Part shown: positions 35,853-43,708 of the stretch, one piece after another | Position numbering within the stretch: position 1 is the stretch's first letter | Layout: the number at the start of each line of letters is the position of its first letter | Notes under the pieces: model-generated | What the model was told of the DNA's origin: nothing | Database searches by the model: none | The model's input: the letters and a program-made list of their open reading frames with translations, nothing else | Position numbers and translations under genes: made by a program | Origin: Avibacterium volantium_A | GTDB lineage: Bacteria > Pseudomonadota > Gammaproteobacteria > Enterobacterales > Pasteurellaceae | Assembly (NCBI RefSeq): GCF_049366555.1 | Contig: NZ_JBMMGT010000019.1 | Span: 1 to 46,625 of the forward strand | Length of the DNA stretch: 46,625 nucleotides | Direction of reading: 5' to 3'

Positions 35853-36281
35853 ATGGCAACATTAAATTTAACGGTTGTAAGTGCAGAAGAAAGCATTTTT
35901 ACTGGTCAAGTAAAAAGCATTCAAGCCACAGGGATTGAAGGGGAGCTTGGTATCTTACCAGGCCACACCCCATTATTAACGGCAATCAAACCGGGTATCG
36001 TCAAATTGACCTTAGAAAATGGCAATGAAGAAGTTATCTACGTTTCAGGTGGCTTTTTAGAAGTTCAACCGAATGTCGTTACCGTCCTAGCGGATGTCGC
36101 AATCCGTGGTAAAGAGCTTGATGGTGATCGCATTTTAGAAGCGAAACGCCAGGCAGAACAAAATATCGTAGCCAACGTCAAAGACGCCAACTACGAAATG
36201 CTCGCCGCGAAACTCTCTAAAGAGCTTGCTAAACTACGCGCTTACGAACTGACAGAAAAATTAGTCAAAAACAAACGCTAA
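35853..36281 (+). CDS. atpC: ATP synthase F1 subunit epsilon
   Basis: Epsilon links gamma to the c-ring and inhibits ATP hydrolysis through its C-terminal helices. The 142 residues show the beta-barrel domain with GELGILPGHTPLLTAIKPG and YVSGGFLEVQP, then two C-terminal helices rich in Ala, Lys and Leu. AAGGAGAA ribosome site. It ends the operon. Confidence 0.97.
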   Translation: MATLNLTVVSAEESIFTGQVKSIQATGIEGELGILPGHTPLLTAIKPGIVKLTLENGNEEVIYVSGGFLEVQPNVVTVLADVAIRGKELDGDRILEAKRQAEQNIVANVKDANYEMLAAKLSKELAKLRAYELTEKLVKNKR

Positions 36282-36310
36282 TTTTACCGCACTTTCTTTA
36301 CTGTATCTAA

Positions 36311-36337
36311 AAAAACCACCTTCGGGTGGTTTTTATT
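36311..36337 (+). terminator. Terminator of the atp operon
   Basis: AAACCACC-TTCG-GGTGGTTT (36313-36332) with a stable UUCG tetraloop, followed by TTATTTT. An uptake signal (36286-36294) lies just upstream. Confidence 0.93.
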
Positions 36338-36350
36338 TTGGGGATATATA

Positions 36351-36390
36351 AAAAGTGCGGTAAAAAATCTCGAAATTTTCCACCGCACTT
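36351..36390 (-). terminator. pepD terminator from inverted uptake signals
   Basis: AAAAGTGCGGT (36351-36361) and ACCGCACTT (36382-36390) are inverted uptake signals with a 20-nt loop. On the minus strand the stem ends in TTTTTATAT. It lies 14 nt past the pepD stop. Confidence 0.7.
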
Positions 36391-36403
36391 ATGTTTTAAT
36401 GTA

Positions 36404-37858
36404 TTACTTCACTTCCGCTAAAATTCTGGTGAGTAATTGCCAGTAGGTTTGTACGGCGGGGATATGCACTTTTTCATCAGGGGAATGGGCGTTAATAATA
36501 GTTGGGCCGATAGAAACGACATCTAAATTAGGGTAGATTTTTTTCAGCAAGCCACATTCTAACCCTGCGTGAATCACTTTTATTTCAGGTTGATGGCCTA
36601 AAATATCCGCGTAAATTTGGCTGGTTAAGGCTAGGATTTTGCTGTCTGGGTGAGGTTCCCAACCTGGGTAATTGCCAGCGAAATTGACATTTGCACCACA
36701 AAGTGCGGTCAAAGATTTCAGCATTTCTTGCACATAATATTTGCCGCTTTCAATCAATGAACGAATTAAAATTGTGGCGTTCACTTGGTTGTCTGAGGTT
36801 TTTAGCACGCCTAAACTGAGTGAGGTTTCCACTACATTTTCTACCGCATCACTGTAACGAATTACGCCGTTTGGCAACGCATTTAACAGATTGATGACGT
36901 TGTTTTGTGAAGTGCGGTCAAAAATTTGTGCAGTTTTTTCAACGGGTTGCAAAAATAGGCTGAGGTTAGGCTCGGCAATAGCTAATTCGGTTTTTAATAA
37001 AACTTCAAAATTTTCCACCGCACTTTGTAATGGCGCGAGATCACCATCAAAGCATAGGGTTACAAAGGCTTCACGCGGAATGGCATTGCGTACTGAGCCG
37101 CCCTTAATTTGGCTAATGGCGAAATCAATTTGTGGGTGATCTTGTTTGAGATGGGCAAGAAAACGAACTAGCGCTTTCACAGCATTGACGCGTCCTGTGT
37201 GAATATCTACGCCAGAATGCCCGCCACGCAAGCCTTTTAATACTAGCTCGTAACTATGCGCATAAGGGTTGGCAATTTTTTGCACAGGAACACTGAGATC
37301 AGCATTCACACCACCCGCACAGCCAATATAAATTTCGCCGTTTTCTTCGGTATCCGTGTTGATCATAATTTGGCTTTTCAACCAGTTTGGACGCAAACCA
37401 ATTGCCCCTTCCATTCCTTGCTCTTCGGTCATTGTGAGCAAGACTTCTAACTCTGGGTGAGTAAGGTTTTCCTCTTCTAATGCGGCAAGGGCAGAAGCAA
37501 GGCCAATCCCGTTATCCGCCCCTAGGGTTGTGCCTTTGGCGGTGACCCATTCGCCCTCGATATAAGGTTGAATAGGGTCTTTTTGGAAATCGTGTTGGGT
37601 GTCTTCGTTGGCTTGTGGCACCATATCAAGATGAGCTTGCAGCACCACGGTAGGGCGATTTTCCATACCAGCGCTTGCAGGCTTGCGAATTAAAATATTG
37701 CCGACTTCATCGCGCTCGACAAAAAATTGTTTTTCTTTCGCCCAATTTACGATGAAATTAACCAGTGCTTCTTCGTGATAAGATGGGTGAGGAATGGCAC
37801 AAATTTGATCGAACCATTTCCACAACAAGGTAGGTTGAAGTTGTTGGATTTCAGACAT
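36404..37858 (-). CDS. pepD: Aminoacyl-histidine dipeptidase PepD
   Basis: PepD is a cytosolic M20-family zinc dipeptidase (peptidase D, carnosinase type). The 484 residues (E. coli 485) show the metal ligands in LQAHLDMVPQ, TTLGADNGIGLA and LTMTEEQGMEGA. The dimerisation domain has GLRGGHSGVDIHTGR, and the last ligand is in IGPTIINAHSPDEKVHI. GAGGAAAAAAC precedes ATG. Several uptake signals lie inside. It is divergent from gpt. Confidence 0.96.
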   Translation of the reverse strand: MSEIQQLQPTLLWKWFDQICAIPHPSYHEEALVNFIVNWAKEKQFFVERDEVGNILIRKPASAGMENRPTVVLQAHLDMVPQANEDTQHDFQKDPIQPYIEGEWVTAKGTTLGADNGIGLASALAALEEENLTHPELEVLLTMTEEQGMEGAIGLRPNWLKSQIMINTDTEENGEIYIGCAGGVNADLSVPVQKIANPYAHSYELVLKGLRGGHSGVDIHTGRVNAVKALVRFLAHLKQDHPQIDFAISQIKGGSVRNAIPREAFVTLCFDGDLAPLQSAVENFEVLLKTELAIAEPNLSLFLQPVEKTAQIFDRTSQNNVINLLNALPNGVIRYSDAVENVVETSLSLGVLKTSDNQVNATILIRSLIESGKYYVQEMLKSLTALCGANVNFAGNYPGWEPHPDSKILALTSQIYADILGHQPEIKVIHAGLECGLLKKIYPNLDVVSIGPTIINAHSPDEKVHIPAVQTYWQLLTRILAEVK

Positions 37859-37979
37859 AGTTTTTTCCTCAAATGAAAAAAATTCATCAAAATAATAGCA
37901 TAAAAATTGGTTTCAAGTTATCCTAACGCAATTTTATTTATTGGGCGGTTTCCGCTCCTTTCTTAAGTTAAGGTGAGTT

Positions 37980-38444
37980 ATGAGTGAAAAATATGTTGTG
38001 ACTTGGGATATGTTCCATATGCACGCACGCAAATTATCTGAACGTTTATTGCCAGCATCACAATGGAAAGGCATTATTGCAGTGAGCCGTGGGGGATTGT
38101 TTCCTGCTGCGGTATTAGCGCGTGAATTGAGCATTCGCCACGTGGAAACCGTGTGTATCGCCAGTTACGATCACAATCAACAAGGGGAACTGAATGTGAT
38201 TCACGCTGCTCAAGTGCCAAATGGCGGCGAGGGTTTTATCGTGGTTGATGATTTGGTGGATACAGGAAATACCGCGCGTGCCATTCGTGAGCTTTATCCA
38301 AATGCCCGCTTCGTTACGGTGTTCGCAAAACCTGCGGGAGCGGATTTAGTTGATGACTATGTGATTGATATTCCTCAAAATACTTGGATTGAACAGCCTT
38401 GGGATATGGGCATTACCTTTGTGCCGCCATTGGCGAGAAAATAA
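37980..38444 (+). CDS. gpt: Xanthine-guanine phosphoribosyltransferase
   Basis: Gpt salvages guanine, xanthine and hypoxanthine with PRPP. The 154 residues (E. coli 152) show SRGGLFPAAVLAREL and the PRPP loop FIVVDDLVDTGNTARAI, then the base-binding segment WIEQPWDMGITFVPPL. TTAAGGTGAG precedes ATG. It has its own terminator. Confidence 0.97.
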   Translation: MSEKYVVTWDMFHMHARKLSERLLPASQWKGIIAVSRGGLFPAAVLARELSIRHVETVCIASYDHNQQGELNVIHAAQVPNGGEGFIVVDDLVDTGNTARAIRELYPNARFVTVFAKPAGADLVDDYVIDIPQNTWIEQPWDMGITFVPPLARK

Positions 38445-38452
38445 TTTGTGAT

Positions 38453-38479
38453 AAACGCTGGGCTTGCCAGCGTTTTTTA
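38453..38479 (+). terminator. gpt terminator
   Basis: AAACGCTGG (38453-38461) pairs with CCAGCGTTT (38467-38475) across GCTTG, followed by TTT. It separates gpt from the esterase 13 nt downstream. Confidence 0.88.
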
Positions 38480-38492
38480 TAGAAGTTAAAAA

Positions 38493-39317
38493 ATGAGCGT
38501 GTTTAATCATTATCTGGAAATGCAAGAGCATTTTCTTTATGTGCCTTATTACCATCACCACCGCCGTGTGCGCGTGTTGTTGCCAAAAGATTATCACAAC
38601 GAACCTTGGCAGCATTACCCTGTCCTTTATATGCACGATGGGCAAAATGTGTTTTATAGCAAAGAATCCTACTCGGGGCATTCGTGGAAAATTATCCCTA
38701 CCATTAAGCATTATCAACAGTTGCCGAAATTAATTATTGTCGGCATTGATAATGCGGGGGAAGAGCGATTAAATGAATATGCCCCTTGGAAAACAGAAGT
38801 GGGACATTCCCCCGAAGTAAGAAACGTTGGCGGACGCGGGGCGGAATATGCCGATTGGGTAGTGAACGAGGTGAAAAAATTCATTGATGAAAACTACCGC
38901 ACTTTACCTAACGCAGAGCATACCCTACTGGCGGGAAGCTCAATGGGCGGCATTATTACCGCTTATATGGGGGCGGCATACCCGCAGGTTTTTGGGCATT
39001 TGGGCGTGTTTTCCCTTGCCTCTTGGTTTAGTGAGGGAGCGTTTATGGATTTTATTCATCGCCACCCCTTGCAGCCGCAAAGCCGTGTGTTTATTCAAGT
39101 CGGCACCAATGAGGGCGATGAAATGGATTCCCAATTCATTTCCAATATGAACCAAACCTACATTGATTGCACCCTACGCTACTACCAAGCCTTGTTACGC
39201 ACGGGGCAACCCCTCGATCATATTCGCCTACGCATTATGGCAAATGAAATCCACCACGAAATGCACTGGGCAGATCATTTTGTCGAGTTTTTGCATTTTG
39301 CGTTATTGAATAAGTAA
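38493..39317 (+). CDS. Alpha/beta-hydrolase esterase (esterase D/Fes-like)
   Basis: A 274-residue PF00756-type (putative esterase) hydrolase with no signal peptide, so probably cytosolic. The nucleophile elbow GSSMG puts Ser150 as the catalytic serine, in the segment LLAGSSMGGIITAYMG. The region YPVLYMHDGQNVFY matches the oxyanion-hole side of the family, and a late HHEMHW histidine pair is likely to give the catalytic His. It lies convergent with a second esterase of the same superfamily, next to an ATP-grasp ligase. The substrate is unknown. The ribosome site is weak. Confidence 0.82.
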   Translation: MSVFNHYLEMQEHFLYVPYYHHHRRVRVLLPKDYHNEPWQHYPVLYMHDGQNVFYSKESYSGHSWKIIPTIKHYQQLPKLIIVGIDNAGEERLNEYAPWKTEVGHSPEVRNVGGRGAEYADWVVNEVKKFIDENYRTLPNAEHTLLAGSSMGGIITAYMGAAYPQVFGHLGVFSLASWFSEGAFMDFIHRHPLQPQSRVFIQVGTNEGDEMDSQFISNMNQTYIDCTLRYYQALLRTGQPLDHIRLRIMANEIHHEMHWADHFVEFLHFALLNK

Positions 39318-39340
39318 TTGTGAATAAATAGCGAGAAATA

Positions 39341-39366
39341 AAAGGCGGAATATCAATCCGCCCTTT
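39341..39366. terminator. Shared terminator between the two esterase genes
   Basis: AAAGGCGGA (39341-39349) pairs with TCCGCCCTTT (39357-39366) with one bulge and a 7-nt loop. It lies between convergent genes and may serve both directions; T-runs are short. Confidence 0.6.
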
Positions 39367-39368
39367 GC

Positions 39369-40124
39369 CTATTTTAACAACCCTTGCTCTTCCAACTTCC
39401 CTAAGAAATAAGGCATTTGTACTCGCCACCAAGGCCAATCGTGATCCACATCTGTTCCCCAGAAGTCAAACCACGCGGGAATATCTTTGGCTTGGAAAGC
39501 CTCTTGCAATCTTGCGGTGTCGGCGATGTGTTGCTCTTCCCACGCACCTTGCCCCACAGCTACTATATAATGGTTTTGGCGGTAGCGGTCTAAAAACCAC
39601 GGGTCGTTTTGATTCCACAAATAATCAATCGGCGAGTTAAAATACACCTCTGCATTGCCTTGATATTCACCCGTGAAAAAACGGGCATCATAAACCCCAC
39701 TAAGTGCGATGGCAGTGTCAAAAAGATCAGGGTGGCGTAAGGCAAAATTAATCGTGTGGAATGCCCCCATACTACAACCTGTGGCGATCATTGCGCCCTG
39801 CCATTGGGACTCAAAGCGAATTAATGGCACTAATTCATTGATAATATAGCGATCATAAGCATTGTGTGCCTGTGCCATATCCTGCCCTGATTTGTAATCC
39901 GCGAGCCAAGATTCCTTATCAAAAGAATCCGGGGTGTAAAATTTGATTAAGCCCCGTTCGATAAAAGAACGGCAAGCGTCAATCATTCCAAAATTGCCGT
40001 ATTCATTATGATTGCCGCCCGAAGATGGGAAAACAATCACGGGTTTTCCACTGTGTCCATACACATTGAAGGGCATTTCTCTGCCTAATTCACCGCTCCA
40101 ATGATGACGAGCTTCAAAAAACAT
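39369..40124 (-). CDS. Second alpha/beta-hydrolase esterase
   Basis: A 251-residue PF00756-type hydrolase. The nucleophile elbow is GCSMG with Ser118 (IATGCSMGAFHTINFAL). KPVIVFPSSGGNHNEYGNFGM forms the N-terminal oxyanion region and DVDHDWPWWR the probable His-containing loop. There is no signal peptide. It starts 8 nt after the ATP-grasp gene: the ribosome site GGAGG begins within the upstream TAG stop codon (TAGGAGG), so the two genes are translated together and probably act in one pathway. Substrate unknown. Confidence 0.82.
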   Translation of the reverse strand: MFFEARHHWSGELGREMPFNVYGHSGKPVIVFPSSGGNHNEYGNFGMIDACRSFIERGLIKFYTPDSFDKESWLADYKSGQDMAQAHNAYDRYIINELVPLIRFESQWQGAMIATGCSMGAFHTINFALRHPDLFDTAIALSGVYDARFFTGEYQGNAEVYFNSPIDYLWNQNDPWFLDRYRQNHYIVAVGQGAWEEQHIADTARLQEAFQAKDIPAWFDFWGTDVDHDWPWWRVQMPYFLGKLEEQGLLK

Positions 40125-40132
40125 TGTGCCTC

Positions 40133-41311
40133 CTACTGCTTTTGATGTGCAAATTGAATGATTTCACGCATTTGCTCAATGCTTGGCGTGCGAGCCAATA
40201 TGCCCTCCTCGCCCATTATTTTGGCAAACACACCCGGCACTTTCTGCACGCTAATAATATTGTGCGGGAATTTTTCCCAGATTTGAGCGATAGAATGAGC
40301 GTAACGCTGATTGGCTTTGCGGGAAATATAAACCACATTCCAAGGGTGCGTGATTTGTGAAGTGAATTGATTGTCTTTGACGATATGTGCATATTCATTA
40401 AACACATCAAAGTCATTAGCATAATTCCACATATCAATGGTTAATCCACCGGGTGGGCGGCAATTCACTTCTAATGGTAATAGTTCGTTGGTTTTCTTTA
40501 CGCGGAAAAACTCGAAATGAAAGAACCGCTCTTTAACATTAAAGGCTTTGACGCATTGCTTGCCTAGTTCCACTAATTTTGGCGAGATTTCACGGGGAAC
40601 GTAGTAGAACATATCACCGTCTTTTTCCACCGTATCCAGCACCGCTTCGGAATATTCAAGGCTGGAATAAAACACAATATTGCCATCGCGATCTGTTAAG
40701 CCGTCAAAGGTAACAATATCGCCGTCAATAAATTCTTCCATAATGTATTCCACATTCGGATTTTTCTGGCTGAAAAACGCGTCCAATTCTTGAGCCGATT
40801 TGATCTTGTAAGTATCGCTCGCCCCCACGCCAGAATTGGGTTTGATAATCACGGGATAATGCAATTCGTGTGCTAATTTTCTGGCATCTTCATCGCTTTC
40901 AAATACACGTCCTTTCGCCACTTTTAAGCCCGTTTGGCGGAAGATTTCTTTCATTTTTGATTTGGTTTTAATGGATTTCATATCGTCATTTTTATAACCA
41001 AATACATTGAAATCCGTGCGAAGTTTCGCATCTAGCTCAAGCCAATATTCATTGTGTGATTCAATGCGATCAATACGCCCATATTTATGCACAAAATAGC
41101 CCAGCGCACGATAAACCTGATCGTAATCTTCCATATTATCCACACGATAATACTCCGTCAGCGCATTGCGCAGATTTTCACTCAGTTGATCATAAGGCGT
41201 GTCGGCAATGCCTAAGGTGTTGAAACCATTTTCCCGCAAACGCACGGCAAAGGTTTCAAAATTGGTCGGGAAATGGGGTGAAATCATCACAAAGTTTAGT
41301 GGTCTTGACAT
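40133..41311 (-). CDS. ATP-grasp carboxylate-amine ligase
   Basis: A 392-residue ATP-grasp enzyme, expected to join a carboxylate to an amine through an acyl-phosphate. The N-terminal domain opens MSRPLNFVMISPHFPTNF. The ATP-grasp core shows VIIKPNSGVGASDTYKI (nucleotide-binding lysine and glycine loop), YIMEEFIDGDIVTFDGL, and the Mg2+-binding LPLEVNCRPPGG. It is not one of the well-known purine or peptidoglycan ligases that I recognise. It is co-transcribed with the esterase at 39369-40124. Its promoter overlaps a perfect PurR-consensus box. Product unknown. Confidence 0.8.
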   Translation of the reverse strand: MSRPLNFVMISPHFPTNFETFAVRLRENGFNTLGIADTPYDQLSENLRNALTEYYRVDNMEDYDQVYRALGYFVHKYGRIDRIESHNEYWLELDAKLRTDFNVFGYKNDDMKSIKTKSKMKEIFRQTGLKVAKGRVFESDEDARKLAHELHYPVIIKPNSGVGASDTYKIKSAQELDAFFSQKNPNVEYIMEEFIDGDIVTFDGLTDRDGNIVFYSSLEYSEAVLDTVEKDGDMFYYVPREISPKLVELGKQCVKAFNVKERFFHFEFFRVKKTNELLPLEVNCRPPGGLTIDMWNYANDFDVFNEYAHIVKDNQFTSQITHPWNVVYISRKANQRYAHSIAQIWEKFPHNIISVQKVPGVFAKIMGEEGILARTPSIEQMREIIQFAHQKQ

Positions 41312-41336
41312 AGACTATCCCTCAATCTAAAAAATA

Positions 41337-41379
41337 ACGAAAACGATTGCATTATACAAAAAATCATCAAGTGATAAAA
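41337..41379 (-). promoter_or_regulatory. Promoter of the ATP-grasp operon with PurR box
   Basis: On the minus strand a perfect -10 TATAAT (41351-41356) follows a weak -35 TTTTAT (41374-41379) at 17-nt spacing. ATGCAATCGTTTTCGT (41337-41352) overlaps the end of the -10 and meets every fixed position of the E. coli PurR consensus ANGCAANCGNTTNCNT. Repression by PurR or another LacI-family protein is inferred. Confidence 0.6.
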
Positions 41380-41609
41380 GCAACAACATATAAATTTGAA
41401 TAAATTGGATTATTTATTCTTTATTTTTTAGAGATAAACAGAGAGTAATAAATGTAAATATCACTGCGATAAGTAATACGTTTACAATGATTTTCTCTAT
41501 CGTATTTTTAGGCTTCTTATAAATATTTCATAGATTAAATCATAGGTTAAATTATTAGTATTAAGGATTTTATAAAACTCATATTACAATAATTATATCA
41601 AGGTTAGCT
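41380..41609. other. AT-rich gap between the ATP-grasp gene and the microcin exporter
   Basis: This is the junction between the host-like part and the microcin cassette. It contains a start-less minus-strand frame (41414-41527) and a 12-bp tandem repeat (41528-41539 TCATAGATTAAA, 41540-41551 TCATAGGTTAAA). Upstream of these is an 11-codon minus frame opening ATGAGTTTTATA, which has no support as a gene. No clear hairpin terminator for the exporter gene is visible. Confidence 0.5.
41414..41527 (-). pseudogene. Start-less single-helix reading frame, possible decayed immunity gene
   Basis: A 37-codon minus-strand frame ends at TAA 41414-41416. It reads NIYKKPKNTIEK, then a hydrophobic stretch IIVNVLLIAVIFTFITLCL, then SLKNKE. 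That is a basic N-terminus, one membrane helix and a short charged tail, the look of a small bacteriocin-immunity or membrane protein. It has no ATG, GTG or TTG start. An ATG at 41533 would reach it only through a frameshift (ATG AAA TAT TTA TAA). It lies 82 nt past the exporter stop, on the same strand. It may be a frameshifted remnant, or chance in AT-rich DNA. Confidence 0.3.
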
Positions 41610-43688
41610 TTATAGATTTATACATCGATCAGCACTTTCAATAGTAGATTGACGATGGGCAACTATTACTCTAGTTATTTTTAGTTTAGCTATTGAATCA
41701 TTAATTTTTCTTTCATTTTCTTCATCAAGATGACTTGTTGCTTCGTCCATAAAAAGAATTTTAGGTCTTTTATAGAGCGCTCTTGCAATAAACAATCTTT
41801 GCCTTTGCCCTCCTGAAAGGTTATTTCCTAGTTCTCCAAGTAATGTTTCATAATTCATTGGCATCTTCATTATTTCATTATGAATTTGCGCTTGTTTTGC
41901 ACATTGAATGGCAAATTCTTTATCATATTGATTATCAAAACAGACGATATTTTCTAAAATTGATCCAGAGAAAAACTTATCTTCTTGTAACACAGTTGCA
42001 ATATGTTGGCGATAATGTGAAATATCTAAGTTTTTAATATCAATATTATTAATATAAATTTCTCCTTTTGTTGGTTTCAAGAGCCCCGACATTAATTTTA
42101 GTAAGGTCGTTTTACCAGCACCTGATTTAGCGGAGATCGCTATGCTTTCTCCAGCATTAACTTCTAAATTTAAATTATCAATAATAGGTTGTGTAAATTG
42201 ATCATATTGAAAGGTAAGATTTTTCACTAAAATAGATAAACCTTTTTGTTCTTCTGATAAAGAAAATGGTGAGGAGTGTATGCTATTTTCAATTTCAGTT
42301 AAAGCAATATCGGCAATCCTTTCTCTGTGTAAAGAAAGCATTTTAAAATTAAAGAAAATATTAATTAGGTTTCCCATTCTGGAGGAAAATGAGCCTCTAT
42401 AGGAATTAAATGCCATAAACATTCCAACTGTCATCATATTATCCATAACAATTGTTGCACCAATCCATAAGATCAAAATTTGTTCTAAGGTAGAAATAAA
42501 AGTATGAATACCAGAAAAAAGCATATCTAATTTCGTTACTCTAATTGATGTATTAAAAGCATCAGCATTCAATGACATCCAATATTCTTCTCTCTTTTTA
42601 TTTAATCCAAGAGATTTTATTGTTGCGATACCATAAAGTGTTTCCATAAAATGAGAAGTAGATTTTGCACTCTTAATAATTTTCTCTTCTGTAATCTGGC
42701 GGTAAGTAAAATAGGTTACAAACCGAAGTATTAAATAGATAATGGAAAAAGTTATCACTACCCAAGTTAGCCATCCTCCATAAAGGAACATCATAATAGT
42801 AACGCTGATAGTCATAATTAAATCAATAATTGTAGTTACTATGCTATTAGTAAGTGTATTTTGTATTTTTCTAAGTGAATCAAAACGTGATTGAATATCA
42901 CCAACTTGACGTTTCTCAAAAAAATCTAAAGGAAGTTTTAACAAATGAGAAAAAAAGCTGCTTGTCCATTGAAAATCGATTAGATAATTCATTTTTAATG
43001 AAATCCAAGCTCTTGACATACTCACCGCGCTTCTAAAGAGCGTAAATAAAAAAAGACCTAAACAAATGATTAATAACAAGGATTGATCTTTAGCTTTTAA
43101 AACGTGATCTATCACTAATTGGGTGCCAATAGGCATTAATAGCGCAATTAATTCAATTAACAGAGAAAGAGAAAATATCTTTAATAATGCACCTTTTATA
43201 CCAGAAATATTTTTAAATGTTTCATAAAGGCTAATTTTCTCATTATCCTTAGATTTTTCAAATTTTACCTCTGACCAAGCTTCTAAGGCTACCCCTGTAA
43301 AATGTTTTGAACACTCTGCAAAAGAGATGTTCTTTTTACCAAAAGCGGGATCAAAAATAACAACAGATTTATTTTTTACCTTGGTTAAAACAACAAAATG
43401 ATTAAAATCCCAATGTAAAATACAAGGTAAACGTAACAATTTTAATTCATCAAGTTCAAGTGAAAGTGGGCGAGTAATTAATTTAAGATCTTGTGCAATA
43501 TCAATTAAATTTTTTAATGTGGCACCTTTAGAAGAAATACCATATTTACTACGAAGTTGAAAAAGATTAGATTCTCCTCCATAAAAGCCAGCTATCATCG
43601 CTAGGCAAGCCAATCCGCATTCTGCCGATTCTGTTTGTAATACGAGAGGAACTTTTCTAAAGAATGAAAAATTAAGTTTATCTAACAT
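41610..43688 (-). CDS. CvaB-like peptidase-containing ABC exporter
   Basis: A 692-residue bacteriocin exporter that removes double-glycine leaders while pumping the peptide out, with a CvaA-like adaptor and TolC. The N-terminal C39 peptidase has all catalytic parts: Gln18 and Cys24 in QTESAECGLACLAM, His97 in WDFNHFVVL and Asp113 in FDPAFG. About six membrane helices follow (about 165-430). The ATPase has Walker A at 520-527, LSGGQ at 624, Walker B LFMDE ending at 649 and the switch His678. Similarity to CvaB of colicin V is clear along the whole length (for example MPIGTQLVIDHV and PLDFFEKRQVGDIQSRFDSL). The first Walker A residue is Ala (AKSGAGKT) where CvaB has Gly-type spacing. Confidence 0.93.
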   Translation of the reverse strand: MLDKLNFSFFRKVPLVLQTESAECGLACLAMIAGFYGGESNLFQLRSKYGISSKGATLKNLIDIAQDLKLITRPLSLELDELKLLRLPCILHWDFNHFVVLTKVKNKSVVIFDPAFGKKNISFAECSKHFTGVALEAWSEVKFEKSKDNEKISLYETFKNISGIKGALLKIFSLSLLIELIALLMPIGTQLVIDHVLKAKDQSLLLIICLGLFLFTLFRSAVSMSRAWISLKMNYLIDFQWTSSFFSHLLKLPLDFFEKRQVGDIQSRFDSLRKIQNTLTNSIVTTIIDLIMTISVTIMMFLYGGWLTWVVITFSIIYLILRFVTYFTYRQITEEKIIKSAKSTSHFMETLYGIATIKSLGLNKKREEYWMSLNADAFNTSIRVTKLDMLFSGIHTFISTLEQILILWIGATIVMDNMMTVGMFMAFNSYRGSFSSRMGNLINIFFNFKMLSLHRERIADIALTEIENSIHSSPFSLSEEQKGLSILVKNLTFQYDQFTQPIIDNLNLEVNAGESIAISAKSGAGKTTLLKLMSGLLKPTKGEIYINNIDIKNLDISHYRQHIATVLQEDKFFSGSILENIVCFDNQYDKEFAIQCAKQAQIHNEIMKMPMNYETLLGELGNNLSGGQRQRLFIARALYKRPKILFMDEATSHLDEENERKINDSIAKLKITRVIVAHRQSTIESADRCINL

Positions 43689-43708
43689 ATCCCTGTTTTC
43701 CTATATTT

